DNA from: Acidobacteriota bacterium
GTDB lineage: Bacteria; Acidobacteriota; Terriglobia; Bryobacterales; UBA6623
Assembly (NCBI GenBank): GCA_016125275.1
Contig: WGMB01000015.1
Span: 1 to 64,000 of the forward strand
Direction of reading: 5' to 3'
DNA length: 64,000 nt
Part shown: positions 8,453 to 17,880 of the stretch, piece by piece
Numbering within the stretch: position 1 is the stretch's first letter
How the letters are laid out: every line of letters begins with the position of its first letter
Position numbers and translations under genes: made by a program
The notes under the pieces: model-generated
The model's input: the letters and a program-made list of their open reading frames with translations, nothing else
Databases searched by the model: none
Told to the model about the DNA's origin: nothing

Positions 8453-11146
8453 TTATCTCCGCGTGAGCGTCTCGTCCAGGTTCAACAGCACGTTCGCCGC
8501 GACCACCCACGCCGCCCGCTCGACCTCGTCGCCGCCCTGAGCCTCCAGGCGCGGCGGACGCACCGCCGTCAGCCCGATGTCCACATGCTGCCCGCTCTCC
8601 GGCGGACGGCTGCGAAACACCCGCACCGCCAGCACGTTCTTGCCAGGCCGCACCGTCGCCGCCGCCTGCGGCGTCAGCTTGTAGTCCACGTGCGTGCCCG
8701 TCTCCTGCACCGAATCCGCCGCCGCCACTCCGTTCACGAACGCCTCGAAGTGCGCGAACGCCCGCACGTACAGCCGAAAGTCCGTCAGCTCCTTCTCATC
8801 GACGTCGATCTCCGTGCGCAACCACAGATTGTCCGACTCCCACGGCGTGGCGATCGAGAGCTTCTCGTTCGGGTCTTCCTTGTCGGACTCCTTGCGGAAC
8901 ATCCGCCCGAAGGCGCTGCGACCCTTCTCCCACTTGGAATCCTTGAAGCGCGGCTGCATCCAGTCCGCGCCGGGGTCTTCGGTCGTGTAGCGCCACATCG
9001 CCGCCGGGCCTCGGCCCTCTTCGGCCTCGCGCACATCGGCCACCAGCGTCGCCGTGCGCTCGTCGGTGTAGAGCACCCGGTCAAAGTTCACCAGCTCCAG
9101 CGCCCGCTCCCGGTCGCCGGCCAGCTCCGCCCGCGCCTCGGCCTGCAGGGCCAGCACCCTCTCCACTTCGGCCTCGGTCGGCGGACGCACCAAGGCCCGC
9201 TCGAACATCGTGCGCGCGGTCCGCTCCCGGTCGTCGTCGGCAACCGCCAGCGCCAGCCGCTGCGCCGCCTCCATCAGCGTCGGGTCATTCAGCGTCACCA
9301 GCGCCTGCAGCGGCGTGTTCGTGCTGATCCGCCGCACCGTGCAGACCTCGCCCGAAGGCGCGTCGAAGGTCGTCATCGCCGGGTACGGAGACGTCCGCCG
9401 CCACAGCGTATACAGCGACCGCCGGTAGCGCTCGTCGCCCTCGCTCGTCGTCCAGCGGATCGGGCTGTAGATCACCTGCCAGATGCCGTCGGGCTGCCAC
9501 GGCATCACCGGCTCGCCGTAGAGCTCCTCGTTGAGCAGGCCGCTGGCCGCCAGCGCCTGGTCGCGCACCATCTCGGCCGACAGCCGGAAGCGCGCCCCCC
9601 GCGCCAGCAGGCGATTCTTGGGGTCGCTCTCCACCATCGCCGCCGTCACGTCCGACGACTGGCGGTAGGTCGCCGACATCACCATCGTCTTCAGCACGCC
9701 CTTCATGTCCCAATCCAGCCGCATCAGCTCCGTCGCCAGCCAATCGAGCAGCTCCGGGTGCGACGGCGGCAGTCCCTGCGTGCCGAAGTCCTCCTCGGTC
9801 TCCACAATGCCAATGCCCCACAACCGCGACCACAGGCGGTTCACCAGCACCCGCGCCGTCAAGGGGTTGCGCTTGGAGACCAGCCACTTCGCCAGCCCCA
9901 GCCGATTGCGCGGAAACTCCTCCGGGAACGGCTCGAACGCCGCCGGCGTCGCCGGCTCCACCAGCGCGCCAGGCGACAGGAAGCTGCCCCGCTCGTGGAT
10001 GTGCGTCTCGCGCCGCTCGTCCGCCGGCAGCTCGCGGAAGATCAGCGTCGTCACGTCGTCGCTCACCTCCAGCTTCGGCTCGTCGTTGGGCTTGTCGGCG
10101 TCCGCCGTCTGGTTGAAGAAGGCGTAGAGCTGGTAGAACTCCTGGTGCGAGATCGGGTCGTACTTGTGCGAGTGGCACTGCGCGCAGCCCACCGTCAGCC
10201 CCATCCACACCTGCCCGGTCGTCGCCACCCTGTCCTTCACCGCGGCGTCGCGAAACTCTTCGTCGTCGGTGCCGCCCTCGGTGTTCGTCATCGTGTTGCG
10301 ATGAAAGCCCGTGGCGACGAGCTGATCCTCGGTCGGAACCGGCAACAAATCCCCCGCCAACTGCAGGACCGTAAAGCGGTCGAACGGCATGTTGGCGTTC
10401 AACGCCCGGATCACCCAGTCGCGGTAGGGCCAAATCGTCCGCAGCCCGTCCTTCTCATAGCCCTGCGAGTCCGCGTAGCGCGCCAAGTCCAGCCACACCC
10501 GCGCCCAGCGCTCGCCGTAGTGCGGCGAGTTCAGCAGCCGGTCGACCACCTTCTCGTAGGCCTCCGGCGATTCGTCCTCGACGAACGCCTTCACCAGCTC
10601 CGGCTCCGGCGGCAGCCCGGTCAAATCCAGCGCCAGCCGACGCGCCAAGGTATAGCGGTCCGCCTCAACCGAGGGCTTCAGATGTGCTTTGTCCAAGCGA
10701 GCCAGCACGAACGCGTCGATCGGGTTGCGCACCCAGTCCGGCTGCGAGACCGTCGGCGGCTCCGGACGCGCCGGCGCCTCGAAGGCCCAATGCTGCTGGT
10801 ACTTTGCGCCGCCGTCGATCCACTGCTTCAGCACGTCGATCTCGGCCGCCGAGAGCCTCTCGCCGCCGGGCGGCATGGGGTTCTTGTCGTCCTGCACGCG
10901 CGCCACGATGCGGCTGTGGGCCGCGTCTCCCGGCGCTATGCCCGGATGGCCGCCGCTCTTGCCGGTGGCGTGCTCGAATGAGTCCAGCCGCAGGTTCGCC
11001 TGCCGGGCGTGCTCGTCCCGCCCGTGGCACGGCAGGCATTTCTTGAGGATGGGTTGGACCTGCCGCTGAAAGTCCACCTCGGCCGGAACCGTGGGAACCA
11101 GCCACAAAGCGGCAAGCAGGAGCGGGAGCGCACGCGGACCGGACAT
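8453..11146 (-). CDS. DUF1549/DUF1553 planctomycete-type cytochrome c protein
   Basis: 897 residues with a signal peptide (ALPLLLAALWLVPTVPA). In order: a PSCyt1 cytochrome domain with haem motif KCLPCHGR and distal Met-type segment NPMPPGGERL (about 30-110), DUF1549 (IDAFVLARL..., second CXXCH in GCAQCHSHKYDPI near 325), then DUF1553 (FPRNRLGLAKWLVSKRNPLTARVLVNRLW; RISTNTPLQALVTLNDP). Between the usual DUF1553 body and its normal last helix (AAWVVAANVLLNLDETL) there is an extra beta-type segment of roughly 150 residues (DNLWLRTEIDVDEKEL, FVNGVAAADS) resembling a galactose-binding fold. It is paired with the downstream DUF1501 protein; substrate unknown. Confidence 0.85.
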   Translation of the reverse strand: MSGPRALPLLLAALWLVPTVPAEVDFQRQVQPILKKCLPCHGRDEHARQANLRLDSFEHATGKSGGHPGIAPGDAAHSRIVARVQDDKNPMPPGGERLSAAEIDVLKQWIDGGAKYQQHWAFEAPARPEPPTVSQPDWVRNPIDAFVLARLDKAHLKPSVEADRYTLARRLALDLTGLPPEPELVKAFVEDESPEAYEKVVDRLLNSPHYGERWARVWLDLARYADSQGYEKDGLRTIWPYRDWVIRALNANMPFDRFTVLQLAGDLLPVPTEDQLVATGFHRNTMTNTEGGTDDEEFRDAAVKDRVATTGQVWMGLTVGCAQCHSHKYDPISHQEFYQLYAFFNQTADADKPNDEPKLEVSDDVTTLIFRELPADERRETHIHERGSFLSPGALVEPATPAAFEPFPEEFPRNRLGLAKWLVSKRNPLTARVLVNRLWSRLWGIGIVETEEDFGTQGLPPSHPELLDWLATELMRLDWDMKGVLKTMVMSATYRQSSDVTAAMVESDPKNRLLARGARFRLSAEMVRDQALAASGLLNEELYGEPVMPWQPDGIWQVIYSPIRWTTSEGDERYRRSLYTLWRRTSPYPAMTTFDAPSGEVCTVRRISTNTPLQALVTLNDPTLMEAAQRLALAVADDDRERTARTMFERALVRPPTEAEVERVLALQAEARAELAGDRERALELVNFDRVLYTDERTATLVADVREAEEGRGPAAMWRYTTEDPGADWMQPRFKDSKWEKGRSAFGRMFRKESDKEDPNEKLSIATPWESDNLWLRTEIDVDEKELTDFRLYVRAFAHFEAFVNGVAAADSVQETGTHVDYKLTPQAAATVRPGKNVLAVRVFRSRPPESGQHVDIGLTAVRPPRLEAQGGDEVERAAWVVAANVLLNLDETLTRR

Positions 11147-11202
11147 ATCGTCTATCGCTTCCAGGCAGTCTACACCAGCCCGGTCCCGCAGGTCGGCGCC
11201 CG

Positions 11203-12066
11203 CTAGGGCAGCGCTTCCAGAAACTCCCGCGCCAGCTCCGCCGCCGGCCGCTGCTCCACGTCCAGCTCGCGGTTGATCTCCTGCATCTTCTCGAGCGAGA
11301 TCGTGCCGTTCAGCGCCTCCAGAGCCTCCCGCAGCCCCGGATGCGCCTCCAAGGCCTCGGTCCGCGCCACGGCCCCGGCGTCATAGGGAGGGAAGTAGTG
11401 GCGGTCGTCCTCCAGCCGCCGCAGGTTCAGCCGCTCGATCAGCCCGTGCGTGGCGTTGCCCACCGCCACGTCCAGCTCGCCCGCCGCCAGCGCCTGGTAC
11501 ACCAAGTTCAGGTCGAGCGTCTTGGGAGGCCCGGCGAACTCCAGCACGTACTCGTCGGCCAACCCTCTCCAGCCGTCCTCGCGCTCCAGGAACTCGAAGT
11601 TCATGCCGATCGTCATCTCCGGCGCCAGCCGAGCCAGCTCCGACAGCGTACGCAGGCTCGGCGGCGCGTCCCGCCGCACCAGCAGCGCAAACGTGCTGTC
11701 AAAGCCGAACTGCACCGGCCACTCCGCCCCGAAGCGTTCGGCGTACTCCTGTTGCACGATCTCCAGCGTCCGCGCCGGATCCTTCTCGGGAGCATGTTGC
11801 AGGATGGCCGTCAGCGCCGTGCCGGTGTACTCGGGGTAGACGTCCGCCTGGCCGGAGACCAGAGCCTGTTGGCACAGGAACGTGCCGCCCAGGTTCATCC
11901 GCCGCTCCACCGTCAGCCCCGTCTTGCGTTCGATCTGCTGCGCGATGAGCTCGGCCAAAAAGTGGTTTTCCGAGAAATTCTTCGAGGCGACGACGATCGT
12001 GTCGGTTCCCCGCCCGCATCCCGCCAGCAGGATCGTCAGCGCCCAGAAACCAAGCCGTCGTCGCAT
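11203..12066 (-). CDS. Glycine betaine/choline-type ABC transporter substrate-binding lipoprotein
   Basis: 287 residues. A lipoprotein signal (LGFWALTILLAGCGRG) anchors it to the membrane. The OpuAC/OsmF-type periplasmic binding fold is recognised from VVASKNFSENHFLAELIAQQIE, LGGTFLCQQAL, and the classic DVYPEYTGTAL. Members bind quaternary amines such as glycine betaine, choline or carnitine. No ATPase or permease gene lies next to it, so it is an orphan here and must work with components elsewhere or serve as a sensor or receptor. It sits 13 bp downstream of the M61 peptidase, suggesting co-transcription. Confidence 0.82.
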   Translation of the reverse strand: MRRRLGFWALTILLAGCGRGTDTIVVASKNFSENHFLAELIAQQIERKTGLTVERRMNLGGTFLCQQALVSGQADVYPEYTGTALTAILQHAPEKDPARTLEIVQQEYAERFGAEWPVQFGFDSTFALLVRRDAPPSLRTLSELARLAPEMTIGMNFEFLEREDGWRGLADEYVLEFAGPPKTLDLNLVYQALAAGELDVAVGNATHGLIERLNLRRLEDDRHYFPPYDAGAVARTEALEAHPGLREALEALNGTISLEKMQEINRELDVEQRPAAELAREFLEALP

Positions 12067-12079
12067 CGTGCAGCCCGGA

Positions 12080-13936
12080 CTAGTCGTCCACCTTCTCCGG
12101 CGGCCCCGTCAGCCAGGCCGTAAAGCGTTCCTTCTGCTCCGGCGTCGCCTCGGGATCGACCTCCAGCTTCCAGCTCTCCCGCGGCGCCGCGCCCGCATGT
12201 ACGGCAATGCGCTCCAGTCTCTCCCGCCGCGCCACCAGCACGTCCAGCGTGTCGCCCGGCTGGTACTGCTTCAAGCGAGCCTCCCAGCCCGCCGGCGGCA
12301 CGCGGTAGTCGCCGATCGCCAAAATCTCATCGTCCAAATTCAGCCCGCCTTCATACCCGGGCCCGCCGCGCTCCACGCCGGTCACCACCAGCCGGCCGTC
12401 CTTCACCGCCGTGCTCACCCCCAGCCAGGCCGGCGTCTCCTTGCTCTCGTCGGGCTCCTTCACCGGCTCGAAGCGCAGGCCGAACCACCCCAGCGCCTCG
12501 GAAAAGTCCAGCTCCCCCGGCTCATCCAGCGCCCCCGCCAGCCATACCGACAGGTCCTCTCCGGCCGTCTCGCTCAGCAGCGCCCGAAACTCCTGCTCCG
12601 TAAAGCCCTTCTCCCCGGAGTAGCGCTCGTACGCCAGCCGCATCGCGTCGTCCAGCCCACGGCGATCCTTGGTCGCGGCGCGAATTCGCGCGTCCAGCAG
12701 AAACCCGATCACCGCCCCGGAGGCGTAGTAGCTCACCTCGTCGTTCGACGCGTTGTCGTTGCGCTTGTACAGCTTCACCCAGGTGTCGAACGACGATTCC
12801 GTGGTCGATTGCGTCAGCCGCCCCGGCCGCGTCTGCACGCTGCGGATGTCGCCGGTCAGGCCGTCCAGAAACTCCTTGTGGTCGATCACCTCGGCCCGCG
12901 CCAGCAAAATCCCTTCGTAGTAGGAGGTCAGCCCCTCCACCACCCACAAGCTCGGCGTATAGTTCTCGCGCTCGTAGTCGAACGGCCCCAGCGCCGCCGG
13001 CCGCAGCCGCTTGCCGTTCCAGGTGTGGAAGAACTCGTGGCTCACCAGCCGCATCCAGCGCACGAAGCCCGCCCGCGTCCGGGTGGAGAAGCGGTCCGTC
13101 ATCAGCAAGGTGGACGTCTTGTGCTCCAGCCCGCCGCCGGACTGCGTGATCGCATTGAGGTAGCGGTAGCGCGGGTACGGCGCCTGCCCCCAAAAGCGGA
13201 TCTGCGCCCGCGTCACAGCCTCCACGCCCTCGGCCGACTTCGGCCCGTCCCACACGCCGCCCTCGCCCAGGTTCACCAGCGCGTGCGGCTTGCCGTCGAT
13301 CGTGAAGTTGTAGACGTCCAGCTCGCCGGCCAGAATCGGCGAATCCACTAGCTCGTCGAAATCCTGCGCCACGTAGGAGTGCGGCGTCTCGCCCGCCGCC
13401 ATGCCGCTGGCCGAATGCCGCCAGTTGGCGGGCATCTCGAGCTGCACCCTGTGCGACAGCGCCGCCGGACGGTTCGTCGCCGGGTCCACCAGCGTCACAT
13501 ACGTCCCCGCGCCCACCAGAATCGCGAAATCCTTCTCCACCCAGTTCGTGCGCACGGTCATCTCCCGCGCGTACAGCCGGTAGCGCACACGCACCCGGCC
13601 GGCGCCGCCGGTCTCCACCCGCCAGCGGTTCTTCGAGATCTTCCCGACGCCCGCGTCGGACTCGATGCGCTCCAGCCGCCCGGCGTAGTCGCGAATCAGA
13701 TAGGAGCCCGGCGTCCAGGTCGCCATCATCAGCTCCACCGCCGCCCGCCCGTCACTGGGATACGACGCCTCGACCTCGAAGTAGTTCGTCTCCGGCGCCG
13801 GAAACCGCAAGGTGTACTCGATCGAAGGCATAGTCTGTCCCAACCCGTGCGCGGCGAAAACAAGCAAGAGCAGCCATCCGGACAAGACCGCTCTGCCGGA
13901 GACGGGCATGCCTGTCCGTCGAATCCCAACCGCCAT
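12080..13936 (-). CDS. M61-family metallopeptidase with PDZ domain
   Basis: 618 residues, exported (signal GRAVLSGWLLLLVFAAHGLGQ). An N-terminal beta domain (about 35-220) precedes a thermolysin-like zinc peptidase: HEFFH at 300-304 in the M61 signature HEFFHTWNGKRLRP, with the third ligand probably Glu in VVEGLTSYYEG about 30 residues later. GGGLEH just before is also typical of the glycyl-aminopeptidase family. A PDZ domain follows at the C-terminus (WLGVSTAVKDGRLVVTGV, GGLNLDDEILAIG). It probably degrades peptides in the periplasm. Its ATG overlaps the GTPase stop (TGATG), implying translational coupling. Confidence 0.9.
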   Translation of the reverse strand: MAVGIRRTGMPVSGRAVLSGWLLLLVFAAHGLGQTMPSIEYTLRFPAPETNYFEVEASYPSDGRAAVELMMATWTPGSYLIRDYAGRLERIESDAGVGKISKNRWRVETGGAGRVRVRYRLYAREMTVRTNWVEKDFAILVGAGTYVTLVDPATNRPAALSHRVQLEMPANWRHSASGMAAGETPHSYVAQDFDELVDSPILAGELDVYNFTIDGKPHALVNLGEGGVWDGPKSAEGVEAVTRAQIRFWGQAPYPRYRYLNAITQSGGGLEHKTSTLLMTDRFSTRTRAGFVRWMRLVSHEFFHTWNGKRLRPAALGPFDYERENYTPSLWVVEGLTSYYEGILLARAEVIDHKEFLDGLTGDIRSVQTRPGRLTQSTTESSFDTWVKLYKRNDNASNDEVSYYASGAVIGFLLDARIRAATKDRRGLDDAMRLAYERYSGEKGFTEQEFRALLSETAGEDLSVWLAGALDEPGELDFSEALGWFGLRFEPVKEPDESKETPAWLGVSTAVKDGRLVVTGVERGGPGYEGGLNLDDEILAIGDYRVPPAGWEARLKQYQPGDTLDVLVARRERLERIAVHAGAAPRESWKLEVDPEATPEQKERFTAWLTGPPEKVDD

Positions 13937-15687
13937 CAGCGTCCTCCCAGGCGGCTCCGCAGAGCCCTCGCCTGCGTCGCCAGCGTCTCCAGCTCCTGGC
14001 GGCGGTCCTGCAAGTGGTCGCGCTCCCCGCGCACGAAGCGGGTGTACGGCGCGATCGTCTCCTCGATGCGGCTACGGCTGCGCTGGATCTCCTTGCGGAA
14101 CTGCCCTTCCACGGCCTCTTCCAACTGTCGCCGCAACGTCGAAATCTTCTCGCGCAGCTCCTTCTTGGCCTGGCCCCGCTTGTGCGGCAGCACGAACAGC
14201 CCCACCACCGCCATCAGCCCCGCCGCCGCGATGCCCGTGAAGTCGGCCACCGACGACGAAGCCGCCAGCGACACCGCCGCGCCCAGCCCCACCGCGCCCA
14301 CTTCCAGCAGCGCCGCGTTCGCCACCGCGCCCTGCACCGACTCCGCCATGCGGGCCGCCTCGCGCGCCTTGTCGTAGTTCTTCAGCGTGTCCTGCGCGGA
14401 CTTGCCCACCGTGTCCAGCAGCCGCGTGCGGTCATACTCGAAGCCGCCCGAAAGCTTGTCCACGATGTCGCTCGAATGCTCGCTACGGCGCTGCTCCAGC
14501 CGCTCGCGGATCGCCCGCCACTGCTGCAGGTCCGACGTCACCAGCCAGTCGATGATGTCGTGCACCTTGTCTTCGATCTGCTGCGGCGCGCGCGCCACCA
14601 CCACCCGCTCGAAGTTCTCGCGCACCTTCGCCTTGTTGAGCAGATCGAACACCCGCCCCATGCGGATCATCTCGTCGAAGAAGTCGTGCCCCCGGGCCTC
14701 GAACTGGTGCAGGATCAGGTCGATGTCGCTCATCCGCAACGCGAACCCCGCCTCCATGTCCTTCTCGTAGACCGCCAGTTGGCCCTGGATCTCCTCCACG
14801 CTGCGGATGTCGCCTTCGAGCACTTCCAGCCGCGCGTCGATCGTCCGCGCCGCCGCGTCGCTCAGCCGCAGCCCCACGCCCAAAGGGTTCAGCAGCTTCA
14901 GCCGAAATCTCTCCTGCTCGTCCAGCGTCGAGCGGATGTGCTCCTCCATCGCCGCGAAGCCCGAAGCCGCCAAGCCCGCCTCGTCCTCGCTCTGCTTGGC
15001 CCGCAAAGCTTGCTTGGCCGACACCAGGAAGATCTCCGGCGTCTCGCCCAGCAGCGTCCGAAAGCTCTCCGCCACGAACGCCCTCACCCTCTCGCGGTCC
15101 TCCGGCGTCTCCAGGATGTCGACCTTGTTCACCACCATCAGGACCTTCTTGCCCCAATCGCGGATGCCGGCCAAGAAGGCCCTCTCGCTCTCGGTGAAAG
15201 GCCGGTCCGCCGAGGTCACGAACAGCACCAGGTCCGCCCGCGGGATGAAGTGCCGCGTCAGCGCTTCGTGCTCGCGGTCGATGGCGTTGGTCCCCGGCGT
15301 ATCGACCAGCGTCAGATCCTCCAGCATCGGCGCGTCGGCGGTGAGCTGCAGCACGCCTTCGTCCACGGCCAACCCGGAGGCCGCCGCGTCCTTGCCCCGC
15401 AGCACCTGGATCTTCGCCGTCGTCGGCGTGACGCCCTCTTCCAGAACCTTGCGGCCGAGCAGGGCGTTCACAAAGGCGCTCTTGCCCGAGTTGAACTCCC
15501 CCACGATCACCAGCAGGAACAGGTCGTCCAACTGCCGGATCGAGTTGCGAAAGGCCTCGTCCTCGGCCCCTTGCAGCCCGATGCGCGTCAGGGCCGCCCG
15601 CAGGTCCCCCAGCGTCTGGCGGACCTTCTGCAGATACTGCTCCCGCTCGGGACCCAGCAAGCGTACGTTGGCGAGAGGCGCTGGCAC
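13936..15687 (-). CDS. Dynamin-family GTPase with membrane hairpin
   Basis: 583 residues from GTG 15687 (GAGG about 9 nt upstream). GTPase motifs: P-loop GEFNSGKS (63-70), switch I TPTTAK, DTPGTNA (about 129-135) and NKVD (187-190). A long helical region follows, then two adjacent hydrophobic helices (ALLEVGAVGLGAAVSLAA; FTGIAAAGLMAVVGLFVL) and a coiled-coil tail. This is the bacterial dynamin-like layout, proteins that remodel or protect membranes. Here it is a single gene rather than the paired DynA/LeoA type. It is divergent from mutL and leads the run to the M61 peptidase. Confidence 0.85.
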   Translation of the reverse strand: MPAPLANVRLLGPEREQYLQKVRQTLGDLRAALTRIGLQGAEDEAFRNSIRQLDDLFLLVIVGEFNSGKSAFVNALLGRKVLEEGVTPTTAKIQVLRGKDAAASGLAVDEGVLQLTADAPMLEDLTLVDTPGTNAIDREHEALTRHFIPRADLVLFVTSADRPFTESERAFLAGIRDWGKKVLMVVNKVDILETPEDRERVRAFVAESFRTLLGETPEIFLVSAKQALRAKQSEDEAGLAASGFAAMEEHIRSTLDEQERFRLKLLNPLGVGLRLSDAAARTIDARLEVLEGDIRSVEEIQGQLAVYEKDMEAGFALRMSDIDLILHQFEARGHDFFDEMIRMGRVFDLLNKAKVRENFERVVVARAPQQIEDKVHDIIDWLVTSDLQQWRAIRERLEQRRSEHSSDIVDKLSGGFEYDRTRLLDTVGKSAQDTLKNYDKAREAARMAESVQGAVANAALLEVGAVGLGAAVSLAASSSVADFTGIAAAGLMAVVGLFVLPHKRGQAKKELREKISTLRRQLEEAVEGQFRKEIQRSRSRIEETIAPYTRFVRGERDHLQDRRQELETLATQARALRSRLGGR

Positions 15688-15776
15688 GTCGTTGTCCTCA
15701 CCTATTGTGCAATAACCATCCGGCGGCGCCGCGGCTCCGGAGCCGATCCGGGCCCTTGATACAATCCGGCAAAGGA

Positions 15777-17801
15777 ATGGGTCGAATTCGTGTTCTGCCG
15801 GACAACATCGCCAACAAGATTGCCGCCGGCGAAGTCGTCGAGCGGCCGGCGTCGGTCGTCAAAGAGCTGCTCGAGAACTCCCTCGACGCCGGCGCCTCGC
15901 GCCTGCGCGTGGAAGCCGTCGCCGGCGGTCGCCGCCTGATCCGCATCTCCGACGACGGCTGCGGCATGAGCCAAGACGACGCTCTGCTGGCCTTCGAGCG
16001 TCACGCCACCAGTAAGCTGCGCGACGTCGCCGACCTGTTCTCCATCCGCACCCTCGGCTTCCGCGGCGAAGCCCTGCCCTCCATCGCCAGCGTCTCCCGC
16101 CTGACGCTCGAAACCCGCGCCGCCGATGAGCAGATCGGAACCCGCATCGAGATCGCCGGCGGCCGCATGCTCCAAGTCCAGGAGACCGCCCTGCCGCCCG
16201 GCACCACCATCGCCGTCAAGGACCTGTTCTACAACGTCCCCGTGCGGCGAAAGTTCCTGCGCACCGAAAAGACCGAGCTGGCCCACGTCGCCGCCCTGGT
16301 CACCCACTACAGCCTGGCCCACCTCGACAAGTCCTTCCACCTGTCGAACGAGAACGGCCCGCTGCTCAACGTCACCCCGGTCACCGAGCTCGGCGACCGC
16401 GTCTACCAGGTCTTCGGCTCCGCCGTTCTCGACGACCTGGTCGAGCTCCGCCCCATCGAGCGGGAGCTCGAAGTAGGCCCCTCGCCCGCCCCGGGTCCGT
16501 TCACAGACCCCGCCGACGCCGCCGAGCGCCGCGCCGTCCGCCAGAGCTTCCGGCTGCGCGGCTACGTCTCCCGAGCCCACATCCAAAAGCTCAACCGCAA
16601 CTCCATCTACGTCTTCGTCAACAACCGCCTCATCCGCGACCGCGTCGTGCTCAAGGCCATCTCCAACGCCTATCACAACGTCATCCCGCCCGGCAGCTTC
16701 CCCTTCGCCCTGCTCTTCCTCGACATTCCCTACGACGAGGTCGACGTGAACGTGCACCCCTCGAAGACCGAGGTGCGCTTTCGCCACCAGTCCTTCATCC
16801 ACGACTTCGTGCGCGACGCCTTGCGCCAGCGTCTGTTCGAGTCCAAGCCGGTCTCGGCCCTGCCCCTGCCGGCCTCGCCCGCCCAGCCCGCCGCCGGCCT
16901 GCCCTATTCCGAAGCCTCCCAGCGGCTGGACCGCGAGTCCCCCGCCCCCGACGAGCCCGGCGAGGTCGCTCCCGAGCTGCGCCTGCGCTCCGAAGCCCCG
17001 CCCAGCGGCCGCCTGGACTTCGGCGCCGCCCCGGCCATGAATTTCGGCGCCCCGCCGCCGGCAGATTTCGGCGCTCCTCCGGCCGCCGGCCCCGCGCCCT
17101 CCGAAGCCGCCGCCCCGTCGCCCATCTTCGACCCCGCCGGCCTGCCCCCCATCGACCCTCGTCCGCACAGCCGAGCCCCTTTGGTGGACCGCCCCGGCGA
17201 AGGGCTCGAGTCGCTGGCCTCCCTCGACCGCCTGCGCCCCTTGGGGCAGATCCGCGACAGCTTCATCGTCGCCGCCGGGCCCGACGGCCTCTGGATCATC
17301 GACCAGCACGTGGCCCACGAGCGCATCCTGTTCGAGCAGGTCGTGGCGCGCCGGCGCCAGGGCCGCCCCGAGGTCCAGCGCCTGCTCATGCCCATCATCC
17401 TGACCCTGCAACCCGGGCAGGACCTCGTCTTCGACCGCCTCAATGAAGAGCTCGAGCGCAACGGTTTCGAAATCGAGCCCTTCGGCAGCCGCACCATCGC
17501 CGTCAAGGCCGCTCCCGCCGCCCTGAGCCCGCCCGAGATCGAGAGCCTGCTGCACGAGATCCTCGAAACCCCCGAGCGCGAGCTCCGTTCCGTTTCGCTC
17601 GACAGTCTGCAATCGCAAATCGCCGCCACCATCGCCTGCCACGCCGCCATCAAGGTCAACATGCCCCTCGATCCGGCCAAAATGCGCTGGCTGCTCGACG
17701 AGCTCGCCAAGACCGAGTGCCCCATGGCCTGCCCCCACGGCCGCCCCATCGCCCTGCGCTACGGCCTCAAGGACATCCTCAAGGCCTTCCACCGCATCTA
17801 G
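15777..17801 (+). CDS. mutL: DNA mismatch repair protein MutL (endonuclease type)
   Basis: 674 residues from ATG 15777. The GHKL ATPase head is clear: NKIAAGEVVERPASVVKELL, DDGCGM, LGFRGEAL. A Pro/Ala-rich linker (about 370-490) leads to the dimerisation domain, which has the endonuclease signature DQHVAHERILFE (DQHA-x2-E-x4-E with Val for Ala), ACHAAIK and ACPHGRP zinc-site motifs, so this MutL should nick DNA as in organisms without MutH. A TACAAT box ends 11 nt before the ATG, suggesting a very short leader; GGA directly abutting the ATG is a poor ribosome site. No mutS in the window. Confidence 0.95.
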   Translation: MGRIRVLPDNIANKIAAGEVVERPASVVKELLENSLDAGASRLRVEAVAGGRRLIRISDDGCGMSQDDALLAFERHATSKLRDVADLFSIRTLGFRGEALPSIASVSRLTLETRAADEQIGTRIEIAGGRMLQVQETALPPGTTIAVKDLFYNVPVRRKFLRTEKTELAHVAALVTHYSLAHLDKSFHLSNENGPLLNVTPVTELGDRVYQVFGSAVLDDLVELRPIERELEVGPSPAPGPFTDPADAAERRAVRQSFRLRGYVSRAHIQKLNRNSIYVFVNNRLIRDRVVLKAISNAYHNVIPPGSFPFALLFLDIPYDEVDVNVHPSKTEVRFRHQSFIHDFVRDALRQRLFESKPVSALPLPASPAQPAAGLPYSEASQRLDRESPAPDEPGEVAPELRLRSEAPPSGRLDFGAAPAMNFGAPPPADFGAPPAAGPAPSEAAAPSPIFDPAGLPPIDPRPHSRAPLVDRPGEGLESLASLDRLRPLGQIRDSFIVAAGPDGLWIIDQHVAHERILFEQVVARRRQGRPEVQRLLMPIILTLQPGQDLVFDRLNEELERNGFEIEPFGSRTIAVKAAPAALSPPEIESLLHEILETPERELRSVSLDSLQSQIAATIACHAAIKVNMPLDPAKMRWLLDELAKTECPMACPHGRPIALRYGLKDILKAFHRI

Positions 17802-17880
17802 GGCCTTCGAGCCGCCCTTCAAGGTTTGCCTCCGAGCGGCCGATACTCCTCACGGGCTCTCGTGGAACTCGGGCCCCAGC

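Noticed and set aside
8585-10981. 798-residue plus-strand ORF
   Set aside because: Antisense shadow of the DUF1549/1553 gene.
15702-17822. 706-residue minus-strand ORF
   Set aside because: Shadow of mutL, with Gly/Ala/Asp-rich composition and no motifs.
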